Source: Burkholderiales bacterium (GTDB taxonomy: Bacteria > Pseudomonadota > Gammaproteobacteria > Burkholderiales > Burkholderiaceae_E). Taken from it: a stretch of DNA of 45,482 bases. The position numbers and the translations under genes are program-made. Numbering within the stretch: position 1 is the first letter of the stretch; every line of letters begins with the position of its first letter. The stretch covers positions 1 through 45,482 of the forward strand of contig RPRK01000015.1 of NCBI GenBank assembly GCA_003818495.1, in the 5' to 3' direction. Positions 1 through 10,898 of this stretch are shown piece after piece. The notes below the pieces were generated by a model, which searched no databases, was not told where the DNA came from, and saw nothing but the letters and a program-made list of their open reading frames with translations.

Positions 1-30
1 TCAAGTGCCCGCGGATCACGCGGCAGCGGC
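1..30 (-). other. Possible start of the next gene at the window edge
   Basis: After the permease stop codon the minus strand reads into GTG ATC CGC GGG CAC TTG and then leaves the window. In many proteobacteria a small exported protein follows this ATPase-permease pair, so this could be the first codons of a third operon member. Six codons are too few to identify anything. Confidence 0.2.
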
Positions 31-1230
31 TCACTCGTCGGCGAGCGCCCCGGCGAGCGGCGTGCGCGCGGCGAGCCAGGCCGGCACGGCTGCGGCGAGG
101 CCGCCCAGGACGAGTGCACCCGCCGCATACACGAGCTCGATGGTATCGAAGTCGGCGCCGGTCAGCGTCCATTCCCCGTGCCCGGCGAGGAGACGGCCGG
201 CCGCCTCGACCGCGGCATGTCCGATCGCCGTGCCGAACACGATGCCGATCGCGGTCAGCACGAGGCCCTCGCCGAGCAGCAGTGCGAACAGGCGCGTGGG
301 CGAGGCGCCGAGCAGACGCATGAGCGCGAGCTCGCGGCGCCGGTCCGACAGCGCCTGGAACAGCGCGACGAACACCGACAGCGCAGCCGTCGCGAGCAGC
401 AGCACGCCGAAGGCGCGCAACCCGTCGAGCCCGACCCCGGCGAGACGGAACAGCCGCGCCGACTCGAAGGCCGGCGACGCGGCCTGCAGGCGGTCCGACG
501 CGTTGATCGCGCGCGGCAGCGTCGCGGCGGCGATCGGCGAGGCGTAGCGCACCAGCGCGAGCGTGATCTCGCGATCGGCCTCGAGCATGCGGCGCTCGTC
601 CTCGTCGGCCGGCTCGCCCTCATGGGTGAGCCACACCGACTCCAGCGGCGTGAGCACCAGACGGTCGATCACGCCGCCGGTGGGCGCGAGCACGCCGACC
701 ACGGTGAACGGGTCGTCGCCGTGTTCCGGGCCGCCCGGCGCGAGGCCGTGCGAGCCGACGAAACGCGAGCCGGGCGCGAGCCCGGTCTCGGCGGCCACGC
801 GTGCACCGATCACCGCCTGCATCGGCGCGACGAAGCGCTCGCCGAGCGCGAGCCGAGCGCCGTGCAGATCGAGGAAGGCGGGCTCGGTGCCGACGATGCG
901 AAAGCCGCGGAAGCTGTCGCCGAGCGACAGCGGGATCGCCTGTGCGACCAGCCGGTTGCCCCGCAGATCGGCGAGCGCGGCGAGCGGCACGTTGCCCGGC
1001 GGCACGTCGAGGTGATAGACGCCGGCCAGCACCAGCTGCAGCGGCGAGCCCTTGGCGCCCACCACGAGGTCGATCCCGGCGGCATCGCGCACGAGCCGCT
1101 CCTCGGCCTGATTCGTCACGAGCGTGACGATCGTCGTCGTCGCCACGCCGAGCGCCACCAGCAGCACCGTCAGCAGCGTGGTCAGCGGCCGCGCGCCGAG
1201 GTAGGCCCACAGCAGGCGTGCGGTGCTCAT
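31..1230 (-). CDS. ABC transporter permease, FtsX/MacB-type
   Basis: This 399-residue inner-membrane protein has the layout of the LolC/LolE/MacB permease family: an N-terminal transmembrane helix (about residues 15-38, rich in L, T and V), a long periplasmic MacB-like core domain, and C-terminal FtsX-type membrane segments near residues 265-290, 315-340 and 360-385. The ATG was chosen because it overlaps the stop of the upstream ATPase gene as ATGA and is followed at once by the first membrane helix; the frame is open further upstream but codes arginine-rich, non-membrane sequence. The pair probably forms an ATPase-permease complex moving a lipophilic molecule or lipoprotein, or acting mechanically on the envelope. 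The substrate cannot be read from the sequence. Confidence 0.88.
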   Translation of the reverse strand: MSTARLLWAYLGARPLTTLLTVLLVALGVATTTIVTLVTNQAEERLVRDAAGIDLVVGAKGSPLQLVLAGVYHLDVPPGNVPLAALADLRGNRLVAQAIPLSLGDSFRGFRIVGTEPAFLDLHGARLALGERFVAPMQAVIGARVAAETGLAPGSRFVGSHGLAPGGPEHGDDPFTVVGVLAPTGGVIDRLVLTPLESVWLTHEGEPADEDERRMLEADREITLALVRYASPIAAATLPRAINASDRLQAASPAFESARLFRLAGVGLDGLRAFGVLLLATAALSVFVALFQALSDRRRELALMRLLGASPTRLFALLLGEGLVLTAIGIVFGTAIGHAAVEAAGRLLAGHGEWTLTGADFDTIELVYAAGALVLGGLAAAVPAWLAARTPLAGALADE

Positions 1231-1931
1231 GGCGCCCTCGTCGGGACGCCGGCGGCGGCGCGCGCCGGCAGCGCGAGCACCGTCTCGAAGCGGGCGCACA
1301 CGCGCGCGTCGTGGGTCGCGACCAGCAGCGTCGCGCCGGCCTCGGCGGCGCGCGCGGACAGCACGTCGAGCGCCTGTGCGGCATTCGCGTCGTCGAGGTT
1401 CGCGGTCGGCTCGTCGGCGAGGATCAGTGCCGGGCGATTGACCAGCGCACGCGCGAGCGCGACGCGCTGCTGCTGGCCGCGCGACAGCTCGCGGGGCCGG
1501 CGACGCTCGAGCCCGGCGAGGCCCAGCCGATCGAGCAGCGCGAGCGCCGCGTCGCGCTCCGGGGGCAGCCCGGCGAAGTGCCGCGCCGCGAGCAGGTTGT
1601 CGAGCACGTCGAGCACGCCGAACAGCATCGGCTGCTGCGGCACGAGCCCGACCGTCCGGGCACGGAAGCGATCGAGCGCGGCGTTCCCGCGCGCGGCGAC
1701 CTCGGCGAGGTCGGTGTCCGCGACCCTCACCCGCCCCGCTTCGGGGACGAGCAGCCCGGCCAGCACCGCGAGGAGCGTCGTCTTGCCGCAGCCCGAGGGT
1801 CCGACGACCGCGCCCTGCGCGCCGGCGGGCACGTGCAGCGCGGTCACCTCGAGCACGCTGCGGCCACCGCGCATCACCCGCAGCCCGTCGATCGATACAC
1901 CCGACCGCGCGACCGCTTGCACGCCGGTCAC
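1227..1931 (-). CDS. ABC transporter ATP-binding protein, LolD/MacB-type
   Basis: A 234-residue ATPase with Walker A (GPSGCGKTT, about residues 43-51), the ABC signature (LSRGQQQRVALARAL) and Walker B (LILADEPT) in order, plus an ATHD switch histidine near the end. The family energises MacB/LolCE-type permeases, and the gene overlaps the permease start by four bases. The first in-frame start is GTG at 1931, with no clear ribosome binding site. An ATG about 20 codons further in would remove the first beta strand, so GTG is preferred but not certain. It follows the dksA terminator with about 25 bp between, so it must have its own promoter or rely on readthrough. Confidence 0.9.
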   Translation of the reverse strand: MTGVQAVARSGVSIDGLRVMRGGRSVLEVTALHVPAGAQGAVVGPSGCGKTTLLAVLAGLLVPEAGRVRVADTDLAEVAARGNAALDRFRARTVGLVPQQPMLFGVLDVLDNLLAARHFAGLPPERDAALALLDRLGLAGLERRRPRELSRGQQQRVALARALVNRPALILADEPTANLDDANAAQALDVLSARAAEAGATLLVATHDARVCARFETVLALPARAAAGVPTRAP

Positions 1932-1955
1932 CGTCGGGCGTCCGCGCGGAAAACG

Positions 1956-1982
1956 AAAAAGGCGGGGAGCCCCGCCTTTCTC
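1956..1982 (-). terminator. Intrinsic terminator after dksA
   Basis: On the minus strand an AAAGGCGGGG arm pairs with CCCCGCCTTT around a very short loop and is followed by TTTTTCGTTTT, a classic rho-independent terminator about 50 bases after the dksA stop. The plus-strand U-run is short, so it works mainly for the leftward transcript. Confidence 0.85.
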
Positions 1983-2030
1983 GCGAACCGGTCGCCGCCG
2001 GCCGCCGAACGCACCGGCCTCACGGCCCCG

Positions 2031-2459
2031 TCAGTCGCCGTAGAGCTTCTGACGCAGCTCGCGACGCTGCTGGGCCTCGAGCGACAGCGTCGCCGTCGGC
2101 CGCGCGAGCAGACGCGGGATCCCGATCGGGTCGCCCGTCTCCTCGCACCAGCCGTAGTCGCCGGAATCGATCCGCGACAGCGACTGGTGGATCTTCTTGA
2201 GCAGCTTGCGCTCGCGGTCGCGGGTGCGCAGCTCGAGCGCGTGCTCCTCCTCGATCGTGGCGCGATCCGCCGGATCGGGGACGATCACCGTCTCGCGCAG
2301 GTGCTCGGTGGTCTCGCCGGCGTTCGCCAGGAGGTCGCGCTCCATCTGCTGCAGCCGTGCCCGGAAGAACGCCATCTGCACGTCGTTCATGTAGGCCGAC
2401 TCCGGCATCGCGAGCAGCTCGGCCTCGGTCACCAGCTTGGGAGTCTTGGTCACTGCCAT
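2031..2459 (-). CDS. dksA: RNA polymerase-binding transcription factor DksA, zinc-finger cysteines mostly missing
   Basis: DksA enters the RNA polymerase secondary channel and, with ppGpp, resets transcription during starvation. The 142 residues match the family: an N-terminal segment, a long coiled coil carrying the tip motif DPADRA (D62, D65, A67, matching DxxDxA), then the globular C-terminal domain. Of the four cysteines that bind zinc in Escherichia coli DksA only the first remains (C105 in GWCEETGDPIG); the others are replaced by T, S and A. The protein should therefore fold without zinc, as described for DksA2-type proteins. It ends the leftward gene train that includes a Zur-like regulator and two CobW GTPases, a context that fits a zinc-independent form. 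An AGGA box lies just before the ATG. Confidence 0.95.
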   Translation of the reverse strand: MAVTKTPKLVTEAELLAMPESAYMNDVQMAFFRARLQQMERDLLANAGETTEHLRETVIVPDPADRATIEEEHALELRTRDRERKLLKKIHQSLSRIDSGDYGWCEETGDPIGIPRLLARPTATLSLEAQQRRELRQKLYGD

Positions 2460-2500
2460 GTTCTTGTCCTAGGTGGGGCGCTCGGCGCGGGGGCGCGCCG

Positions 2501-3478
<978 letters not shown>

Positions 3479-3492
3479 GGCGTGTGCCCTGA

Positions 3493-4578
<1,086 letters not shown>

Positions 4579-4583
4579 GGCCC

Positions 4584-5192
4584 TCAGCGCCCGGCGGCGA
4601 CCGCGAGCGCGGCGCCTTCGCCCGCATCGCCGGTCGCGGCGGCATGCCCGTGGGGCGCAGTGGCCTCGGCGGCATGCTCATGGGGCGCAGTGGCCCCGGC
4701 GGCATGCGCATGGGGCGCACCGGACTCGGCGGCGGCGCACTCGGCGCAGCGCCCGACGACGGTGAGCTCGACGGCGTCGCCGTCGAATCCGTCGGGCAGC
4801 ATGCCGCGCACCGTGCTGGCCAGCCGCGACGACGACTTCATGCAGAACATCCGGTCGCAGCGACGGCACTTGAAGTGGCCGTGCTGGGCGCCGTGCGCAT
4901 GGCCGGTGCCGGCCGGGGCGCCGTCGCCGTGGGCGGAGAAGCGCCAGACGCGGTCCGGCCCGGATACCCGGTGCGCGAGCCCCGCCTCGACCAGCCACTC
5001 GAGCACGCGGTACAGCGTCACACGGTCGAGCAGGTCGTGGGCCTCGCCCTGCTCCAGGCGGCGCTGGACCTCGGTGTGCATCAGTGCCTCGTCGGCCTGC
5101 AGCAGCACCGCCAGCACCTTGACGCGCGCAGCGGTGACCCGGGCACCGGTCGCCCGTACCCGCTCACGTGCCTGTTCGAGGATCGAGGCCAA
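4584..5192 (-). CDS. Fur-family transcriptional regulator, probably Zur, with histidine-rich tail
   Basis: A 202-residue Fur-family repressor. The N-terminal half is a winged helix (ARVTAARVKVLAVLLQ then DRVTLYRVLEWLVEAGL). The C-terminal half has the metal-site residues HGHFKCRRCDRMFC and a second cysteine pair CAEC. The start is taken as TTG at 5192 because GGAGG lies nine bases upstream; no ATG fits. The last 40 or so residues are not part of the normal fold: three 10-residue units of the form xxAPHxHAAx, encoded by three 30-bp repeats. Two CobW GTPases follow within a few bases, which favours zinc sensing (Zur) over iron (Fur). The gene probably belongs to the long leftward transcript, since only 32 bp separate it from rlmI and I find no clear Zur palindrome there. 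Confidence 0.85.
   Translation of the reverse strand: MASILEQARERVRATGARVTAARVKVLAVLLQADEALMHTEVQRRLEQGEAHDLLDRVTLYRVLEWLVEAGLAHRVSGPDRVWRFSAHGDGAPAGTGHAHGAQHGHFKCRRCDRMFCMKSSSRLASTVRGMLPDGFDGDAVELTVVGRCAECAAAESGAPHAHAAGATAPHEHAAEATAPHGHAAATGDAGEGAALAVAAGR
4638..4727. repeat. Three tandem 30-bp repeats coding the His-rich tail of the Zur-like protein
   Basis: Three head-to-tail units of 30 bp (4638-4667, 4668-4697, 4698-4727) share the core ggcggcatg...tggggcgca and differ at a few bases. Being a multiple of three, the array stays in frame and encodes three 10-residue units, each with an APHxH metal-ligand motif. Copy number may vary between strains. Confidence 0.9.
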
Positions 5193-5224
5193 GCGTGATG
5201 CCCTCCGCGTCGCAGCGCCCGAGT

Positions 5225-6412
5225 TTACATCCGGCGCAGCATCAGGCCCTTCAGGTACTCCCCTTCCGGATGGGTCATCGCCATCGGATGGTCGATCCCG
5301 GCGGCCAGGTGCCGGAGCAGCTGCGCGTCGACCCGCGCGTCGACGACCGCGCCCGCCACGATCCTGCGGAAGAGGTCGGCATCGATGGCGCCCGAGCACG
5401 AGAAGGTGAACAGCAGCCCGCCTGGAGCCAGCAGGCGCAGCGCCTTCAGGTTGATTTCCTTGTAGGCGCGGGCCGCGGCGTCGACGTGCTGCGCCGACGG
5501 CGCGAACTTGGGCGGGTCGAGCACGATCAGGTCGAACTGCCGGCCTTCCGCGAGCAGGGTCTTGAGCGCATCGAACACGTTCGCCTGCAGCCAGGTCGAC
5601 GGTGCCTCGAAGCCGTTGTCGCGCTCGTTGGCGGCGGCCATCGCGAGCGCCTCGCCGCTGGCGTCGATGGAGGTCGCCTCGGTCGCGCCACCGTGGCGCG
5701 CGGCGAGCGTGAACCCGCCGGTGTAGCAGAAGCAGTTCAGCACCCGCCGGCCGGCCGCATGCTCGCGCACCAGCGCCCGGCTGTCGCGCTGGTCGATGTA
5801 GAAGCCGGTCTTGTGACCGGCCACGACGTCGACCCGGTAGCGGACGCCGTGCTCGACGATCGGCACCGGCGCCGGCACGTCGCCGCGGATCGGTCCGCTG
5901 CGCAGGGCGAGGCCTTCGCGCTCGCGGGCCGACGCGTCCGAGCGTTCGTAGACGGCGGCGCAGCCGGTGGCCGCGACCAGTGCGTCGACGATCGTGTCGC
6001 GCCAGCGCTCGACGCCGGTCGACAGGAACTGGACCACGAGCTGGTCGCCATAGCGGTCGACGACGCAGCCGGGCAGCCCGTCGGCCTCGCCGAACACCAG
6101 GCGCAGCGCGTCCGAGGCGGGCATCAGGGGCGCGCGGCGCGCGACGGCGGCGTGCACGCGGGCGGCGACGAAGGCCGCGTCGACCGTCTCGGCCTCGTCG
6201 AAGGTCCAGACCCGCGCCCGGATCGCCGAGCTCGGACTGAAGGCGGCGTGGGCGAGGAAGCCCCCGTCGGCACCGAGGACGCGCACGGTGTCGCCCGCCG
6301 CGGGCCGGCCGCCGACGCGCTCGACCGCACCCGCGTAGACCCACGGATGGCGCCGATGCAGCGATCCGTCCTTCTTCGGCTTGAGGTGCAGCGTCGGCGC
6401 GTCGCGGTTCAA
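5225..6412 (-). CDS. rlmI: 23S rRNA (cytosine-5)-methyltransferase RlmI family
   Basis: A 395-residue class I SAM-dependent methyltransferase, the same length as Escherichia coli RlmI (396), which makes m5C1962 in 23S rRNA. It has an N-terminal PUA-like RNA-binding region (HPWVYAGAVERV), a central YGDQLVVQFLS region, a SAM-binding FCYTGGFT motif and the catalytic-loop motif LDPPKF; a cysteine sits in TFSCSGAI. The start is TTG at 6412, overlapping the xerC stop as TTGA; translational coupling would explain the weak start. RlmI-like proteins are hard to separate from related RlmK-type enzymes by eye, so the exact target base is inferred from family likeness. Confidence 0.85.
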   Translation of the reverse strand: MNRDAPTLHLKPKKDGSLHRRHPWVYAGAVERVGGRPAAGDTVRVLGADGGFLAHAAFSPSSAIRARVWTFDEAETVDAAFVAARVHAAVARRAPLMPASDALRLVFGEADGLPGCVVDRYGDQLVVQFLSTGVERWRDTIVDALVAATGCAAVYERSDASAREREGLALRSGPIRGDVPAPVPIVEHGVRYRVDVVAGHKTGFYIDQRDSRALVREHAAGRRVLNCFCYTGGFTLAARHGGATEATSIDASGEALAMAAANERDNGFEAPSTWLQANVFDALKTLLAEGRQFDLIVLDPPKFAPSAQHVDAAARAYKEINLKALRLLAPGGLLFTFSCSGAIDADLFRRIVAGAVVDARVDAQLLRHLAAGIDHPMAMTHPEGEYLKGLMLRRM

Positions 6413-7419
6413 CCGGGCTCTCCGGATCGGCGCCGGGCGCGGGCCCTCGGGTGGGCGGCGTCGTAGACGGCGGCGAGCCGCTGGAAGTCGAGCGAGGTGT
6501 AGACCTGCGTGGTCGCGATGCTCGCGTGCCCGAGCAGTTCCTGCACGGCCCGCAGATCGCCGCTCGACTGCAGCAGGTGGCTGGCGAACGAATGGCGCAG
6601 CACGTGCGGATGCACGTCGGACGGCACGCCGCGCGCCACGCCCAGTCGCTTGACCAGCCGCTGCACCGCCCGGCCGGACAGCCGGGCCCCGCGGCGCGAC
6701 AGGAACAGCGCGTGTGCATCGGCGCCGGGCGTCGCCGCCACGAAGGCCGCGCGCAGCGCGAGCCAGGCATCGAGCGCGGCCAGCGCGGGACCGCCCACCG
6801 GCACCGTGCGCCGCTTGCCGCCCTTGCCCAGCACCTGCACCTCGGCCTCGTCGCGGATCAGCCAGCCGCTCGAGCGGTACGGCCCGAGCTCGGCATAGCG
6901 GGCATCCAGCCCGGTGAGCTCGGACAGGCGCAGCCCGCTCGAATACAGCAGCTCGACGATCGCCTGGTCGCGGACGCGCGCGAACGGATCGTCGTCGGGG
7001 CCGTCGGCGGCGTCGACGGGCTGCACGAAGCGCAGCGCGAGATCGGGCGGCAAGGCCTTGGGCAGCCGCTTCGGGCGCCGGGGGGCGCGCACGCCGCGCA
7101 CCGGATTGGCCTGCACGTCGCCCCGCAGCGCGAGCCAGTCGAGGAACCCGCGCCAGGCCGACAGCCGGCGCGCGATCGAGCTGGGCGCGAGCCCGGCCCG
7201 GGCGGCGGCGGCGACCCAGCGACGCACGTCGGCCTCGGTCAGTTCGGCCCAGCCGCGCCCGTCGGCCAGCCGGCGCAGCTCGGCGATCTCGCGGCCGTAG
7301 GCCTCGACGGTGCGGAGCGAGTACGAGCGCTCGGTGCGCAGCTTGGCGAGCCAGCCCGCGACCGCGGCCTCGCCTTCGGCGCCGGCCGCCGGTCCGGGGA
7401 TCTGCGGGGTGTCCGTCAC
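6409..7419 (-). CDS. xerC: Tyrosine recombinase XerC
   Basis: With XerD, XerC resolves chromosome dimers at dif. The 336 residues comprise an N-terminal SAM-like core-binding domain (residues 15-110) and a C-terminal catalytic domain with all active-site residues: R in SSGLRLSELTGLD, K in VLGKGGKRRTVPV, H and R in HVLRHSFASHLL, H in LLGHASIATTQ and the nucleophile in VYTSLD. GTG at 7419 was chosen because the domain begins shortly after it; the open frame continues upstream through the DUF484 gene as an antisense-like shadow. The DUF484-xerC order is common in proteobacteria. It overlaps rlmI by four bases. Confidence 0.93.
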   Translation of the reverse strand: MTDTPQIPGPAAGAEGEAAVAGWLAKLRTERSYSLRTVEAYGREIAELRRLADGRGWAELTEADVRRWVAAAARAGLAPSSIARRLSAWRGFLDWLALRGDVQANPVRGVRAPRRPKRLPKALPPDLALRFVQPVDAADGPDDDPFARVRDQAIVELLYSSGLRLSELTGLDARYAELGPYRSSGWLIRDEAEVQVLGKGGKRRTVPVGGPALAALDAWLALRAAFVAATPGADAHALFLSRRGARLSGRAVQRLVKRLGVARGVPSDVHPHVLRHSFASHLLQSSGDLRAVQELLGHASIATTQVYTSLDFQRLAAVYDAAHPRARARRRSGEPG

Positions 7420-7448
7420 GGGCCCGGCGCCGGCACCGCCGTCCGGGT

Positions 7449-8123
7449 TCAGGGCAGCAGCCGGGACAGCGCGGCGCTGCCGATCTCGGCGATCCGCTCG
7501 AGGAACGCGGTGCCCATGCCCGCCTGGAAGCGGGCCGGATCGGGCGAACCGAGCACCAGCAGGCCGAACGCCTCGGGCGCGGCCCCCACCCGCATCGGCA
7601 GCAGCGCGATGGAGCGGGTCTGACCGCCGCCGCCCGGCAGCCAGGCCGCCACGCTCAGTTCGGCGTTCGGGCCGCAGTACGGCTGCTTGACGCTGTCGGC
7701 CAGCGCGAGCACCTCGGGCTCGACCTCGGCCGCGGCCGGCAGGTCGGCGTGCACCGCATCGAGCCGCCACAGGCGCAGGGCCACCTGCGGCACCGAGAAC
7801 TCGGCCGCCATGCCGTCGACGACGCGGGCCGGCAGCTCGCGCACGTCGCGCACGCGCAGCAGCTCGCGCGTCCAGTGCTGCAGCTTCGCGGCGATCGCGT
7901 CGTTCTCCTGGCCGATGCGCAGCAGCTCGGCCAGGCGCATCTCGAGGGCCTTGTTCTTGTCGCGCAGCAGGTCGACCTGACGCTCGACGAGCGAGACCGC
8001 GCGGCCGCCGTGCGGATGCGGCACGGTGATCGAGGCGAGCAGCTCGGCGTTGGCGTCGAAGAAGCCGGGGTTGTCGCGAAGGTACTGCGCGACCTGGTCG
8101 GCGCTGGCGTCGGGGGAGGTCAT
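7449..8123 (-). CDS. DUF484 family protein, GAF-like
   Basis: This 224-residue cytoplasmic protein belongs to the DUF484 family found between dapF and xerC in many proteobacteria. The N-terminus (VAQYLRDNPGFFDANAELL) is the family signature, followed by a helical linker (about residues 45-80, likely coiled coil), then a GAF-like domain with PYCGPNAELS and a small-residue-rich core. No catalytic residues are evident. Function is unknown; conserved linkage to xerC suggests a link with chromosome or cell-cycle processes, but that is only context. Confidence 0.88.
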   Translation of the reverse strand: MTSPDASADQVAQYLRDNPGFFDANAELLASITVPHPHGGRAVSLVERQVDLLRDKNKALEMRLAELLRIGQENDAIAAKLQHWTRELLRVRDVRELPARVVDGMAAEFSVPQVALRLWRLDAVHADLPAAAEVEPEVLALADSVKQPYCGPNAELSVAAWLPGGGGQTRSIALLPMRVGAAPEAFGLLVLGSPDPARFQAGMGTAFLERIAEIGSAALSRLLP

Positions 8124-8154
8124 CGGGGGTGTTCCAGTGTCGGGACGGGGCGGG

Positions 8155-9042
8155 TCAGCGGGCGCCGGAGGGCGCCGCGTCGGCCGCGCCGGATCCGTCG
8201 AGCTCGATCTCGCCGGTGAAGACCGAGACGGCCGGGCCGGTCATCATGACCGAGGCGCCGTGCCACTCCAGGGTGAGCACGCCGCCGCGGGTCTCGACGT
8301 CGACGCGGGCATCCAGCAGGCCGCGGCGGATGCCCGCGACCACCGCCGCGCAGGCGCCGCTGCCGCAGGCCAGCGTCTCGCCGACGCCGCGCTCGAAGAC
8401 GCGCAGCCGCACGCGCGAGCGCGAGACGACCTGCATGAAGCCCGCGTTCACGCGGCGCGGAAAGCGCGCGTGCGACTCCACCAGCGGCCCCTCGGTGCCG
8501 ACCGGCGCGGTGTCGACGTCGTCGACCACTTGCACCGCGTGCGGGTTGCCCATCGAGACCACCGAGATCCAGCGCTCGCCGCCCGGCAGGGCCAGCGGCC
8601 ACAGCAGGTCCTCGCCTTCGGGGCGGCCGGCGAGCCCGGCCGCGTCGAAGGGCACGCGCGCGGGCTCGAGCACCGGCACGCCCATGTCGACGGTGACGCG
8701 CCCGTCGGCCTGCATGCGGGGCTCGATCACGCCGCCCATCGTGCGCACGCGCACCGACGGCTTGTCGGTCAGGCCCTGGTCGCGCACGAAGCGCACGAAG
8801 CAGCGCGCGCCGTTGCCGCACTGCTCGACCTCGGCGCCGTCGGCATTGAAGATCCGGTAGACGAAGTCGACGTCGGGGCCGTCGGCGGGCTCGACCAGCA
8901 GCATCTGGTCGGCGCCGACGCCGAAGTGCCGGTCGGCGAGCGCGCGCCACTGCTCGGGCGCGAGCGCCACGCGCTGGCGCACGCCGTCGAGCACGACGAA
9001 GTCGTTGCCCGCGCCCTGCATCTTGGTGAACTTGAGCCGCAT
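8155..9042 (-). CDS. dapF: Diaminopimelate epimerase
   Basis: DapF converts LL- to meso-diaminopimelate for lysine and peptidoglycan synthesis without a cofactor. The 295-residue protein starts with the typical [16 protein letters not shown] and carries both catalytic cysteines, one in EQCGNGARC (about residue 80) and one in LACGSGACA (about residue 230), in the expected pseudo-symmetric halves. The ATG at 9042 is 14 bases after the acyltransferase stop. The protein has a slightly long alanine-rich C-terminus. It sits between the lipid A acyltransferases and DUF484 in an envelope-oriented operon. Confidence 0.96.
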   Translation of the reverse strand: MRLKFTKMQGAGNDFVVLDGVRQRVALAPEQWRALADRHFGVGADQMLLVEPADGPDVDFVYRIFNADGAEVEQCGNGARCFVRFVRDQGLTDKPSVRVRTMGGVIEPRMQADGRVTVDMGVPVLEPARVPFDAAGLAGRPEGEDLLWPLALPGGERWISVVSMGNPHAVQVVDDVDTAPVGTEGPLVESHARFPRRVNAGFMQVVSRSRVRLRVFERGVGETLACGSGACAAVVAGIRRGLLDARVDVETRGGVLTLEWHGASVMMTGPAVSVFTGEIELDGSGAADAAPSGAR

Positions 9043-9056
9043 CCGACGATTATCGC

Positions 9057-9962
9057 TCAATCGACGTAGGGGCTCGGCTCCCCGGGCGGCCGCGTCTTGA
9101 AGCGCTTGTGCGACCACAGGTACTGCGCCGGCAGTTCCCGGACCCGGGCCTCGATGAAGGCGTTCATCCGCGCCGTCGCCGCCTCGACGTCGGGGCCGCC
9201 GGCGTCGGTGAGCGGCGGATAGAACGTCCCGACGTAGCCCTCGGGGGTCATCCGGGTGACGAAGGGCAGCACGGTGGCGCCGGTCAGCTGCACGAGCCGC
9301 GCGGTCGCCGTCACCGTGGCCGCGGAGACACCGAAGAAGGGCACGAACACCGCGTCCCGGGCCCCCAGATCCATGTCGGGAAGGTAGTAGAACGGCACGC
9401 CCTCGCGCATCACCCGGACCGCCGCGCGCACGCCCTGCTGGCGCGACAGCACGACGCCGGGGAAGCGCTCGCGCCCGCGCCGCATGGCCGCGTCGACCAC
9501 CGGGTTCTTCTGGCGCTGGTACATGGTCACGAACCGGGACTTCATCGCGAGGCGCAGGCCACCGGCGTCGAGCGCGACGAAGTGCGGCGCGAGGATGATC
9601 ACCGGCTTGCCGAGCAGCTCGTTCAGCACCTCCTCGCCCTCGATGCGGACCAGCGCGCGGATCCGTTCCGCCGGCCCGAACCAGAAGATGAATCGCTCGA
9701 GGATGCTGCGCATGAACCACTGGAAATGCTCGCGGCCCAGCCGGTGCCGCTCGTGCTCGCTCATGTCGGGGAAGCACAGCCGCAGGTTGACCAGCGTCAC
9801 GTGCCGCCGCGGCCGGGCGAGCCACCAGGCGAGGGTGCCGAGCACCCCGCCCAGCACCCGCAGCACGGGCAGCGGCAGGCGGGAGACTGCGGTGAGGAGC
9901 GCGAGGCCGAGACGCGTTCCGAAGTAGCCGCGGACGGGCGGGTCCGCCGCCGCACCGCTCAA
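9057..9962 (-). CDS. Lysophospholipid/lipid A late acyltransferase, LpxL/HtrB family (second copy)
   Basis: A 301-residue membrane-associated acyltransferase that adds a secondary fatty acyl chain to lipid A. The N-terminus is hydrophobic ([22 protein letters not shown], split by charged residues), followed by the catalytic H(X4)D motif HFVALD, the [10 protein letters not shown] loop, a [16 protein letters not shown] segment and the terminal [12 protein letters not shown], all typical for LpxL/LpxM. The only in-frame start near the upstream stop is TTG at 9962, which overlaps that stop as TTGA. Which position it acylates cannot be told from sequence. Confidence 0.88.
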   Translation of the reverse strand: MSGAAADPPVRGYFGTRLGLALLTAVSRLPLPVLRVLGGVLGTLAWWLARPRRHVTLVNLRLCFPDMSEHERHRLGREHFQWFMRSILERFIFWFGPAERIRALVRIEGEEVLNELLGKPVIILAPHFVALDAGGLRLAMKSRFVTMYQRQKNPVVDAAMRRGRERFPGVVLSRQQGVRAAVRVMREGVPFYYLPDMDLGARDAVFVPFFGVSAATVTATARLVQLTGATVLPFVTRMTPEGYVGTFYPPLTDAGGPDVEAATARMNAFIEARVRELPAQYLWSHKRFKTRPPGEPSPYVD

Positions 9963-10822
9963 GCGGCGCCCCCGGAGCCGTCGCCCGCCGCCGGCGAACG
10001 CGCCGGCCCGCCCGCGCGCGGCGGCGTCTTGTAGCGGTTGTAGCCCCAGAAGTACTGGTCGGGAATGCGTCGGATCATGGTTTCCATCGCGCGGTTGACC
10101 GCTTCGGGCGAGGCGTCGCCCTCGAGCGGCTCGAAGCGCACCCGCCAGCCCGCGCCGTCCGGCAGCCGTTCGCCGCAGGCCAGCAGCACCGAGGCGCCGG
10201 TGGCTCGGGCGAGCCGCTGCGGCAGGGTCATGGTGTAGGCGGGCCGGCCGAAGAACGGCGCCCAGACGCCGTCTCCGTCGCTCGGCACCTGGTCGGGCAG
10301 CACGCCGATGGCCTCGGCGCGCTTGAGCGCGCGCAGCAGGCCGCGCACCCCGGAGGCGCTCGCCGGCACCGGCCGCACGCCCGGCGATTCGCGCCCGGTC
10401 TCGACGAGCCGGCGCACCGCGGGCAGGCGCGGCGGCTTGTAGAGCACGGTGATCGGGCCGCTGCGGGCCACCGCACGGGCGGCCGCCTCGAAGCATCCGA
10501 GGTGGGGCGTCAGCAGGATCACGCCGCGGCCGGCGGCCCGGGCCCGGTCGAGCGCCTCCTGGCCCTCGACGCGGATCAGCGCCTCGACGCGCGCGTCGTC
10601 GCCGAACCAGACGAACGGCGTCTCGCCGGCGGCGCGGCCGGCCTCCTCGGCGCTGCGCCGCAGCCGCTGCGCATCGAGCAGTCCGGCGAGGGCGAGGTTG
10701 TCGGCGGACTTGCGGCGAAAGCCCGAGGACAGCGCCAGCGCCAGCCGACCGAACGCCGCACCCATCGCCTGGGACCAGCGCAGCGGAAGGCGGGCGACGA
10801 GGCGTGCGAGCCAGACGAGCAT
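9959..10822 (-). CDS. Lysophospholipid/lipid A late acyltransferase, LpxL/HtrB family (first copy)
   Basis: A 287-residue homologue of the following gene. It shows an N-terminal amphipathic anchor ([16 protein letters not shown]), the catalytic motif HLGCFE (the acidic residue is E rather than D, which is common in this family), [30 protein letters not shown] and [13 protein letters not shown] near the end. The two tandem acyltransferases probably act at different secondary positions of lipid A. The gene is divergent from metK across 231 bp, as in many betaproteobacteria, and is the probable first gene of the leftward train. Confidence 0.9.
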   Translation of the reverse strand: MLVWLARLVARLPLRWSQAMGAAFGRLALALSSGFRRKSADNLALAGLLDAQRLRRSAEEAGRAAGETPFVWFGDDARVEALIRVEGQEALDRARAAGRGVILLTPHLGCFEAAARAVARSGPITVLYKPPRLPAVRRLVETGRESPGVRPVPASASGVRGLLRALKRAEAIGVLPDQVPSDGDGVWAPFFGRPAYTMTLPQRLARATGASVLLACGERLPDGAGWRVRFEPLEGDASPEAVNRAMETMIRRIPDQYFWGYNRYKTPPRAGGPARSPAAGDGSGGAA

Positions 10823-10865
10823 GGGAGTTCGTTGAATAACGCTACCTGCGGCCCCTTATCCGGGC

Positions 10866-10892
10866 TTGGAAAGCAGGCCGGTTGTCTATAAT
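10866..10892 (+). promoter_or_regulatory. Sigma-70 promoter for metK
   Basis: A perfect -10 box TATAAT lies at 10887-10892. A -35-like TTGGAA lies at 10866-10871; the spacer of 15 bp is short. The predicted transcription start is near 10899, exactly where the first stem of the SAM-II-like leader begins, which supports both calls. Confidence 0.7.
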
Positions 10893-10898
10893 GAGCGG

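Noticed and set aside
178-2043. Long plus-strand open frame opposite the ABC transporter genes
   Set aside because: Composition is rich in R, E, Q and H in the pattern of antisense frames in high-GC DNA; the opposite strand has clear Walker and permease motifs.
4638-4727. Three spaced repeats as a possible CRISPR array
   Set aside because: The units are directly adjacent without spacers and code in frame for protein repeats.
4579-5224. Zur box near the Zur-like gene
   Set aside because: Gaps of 5 and 32 bp contain no AT-rich palindrome of the Zur type.
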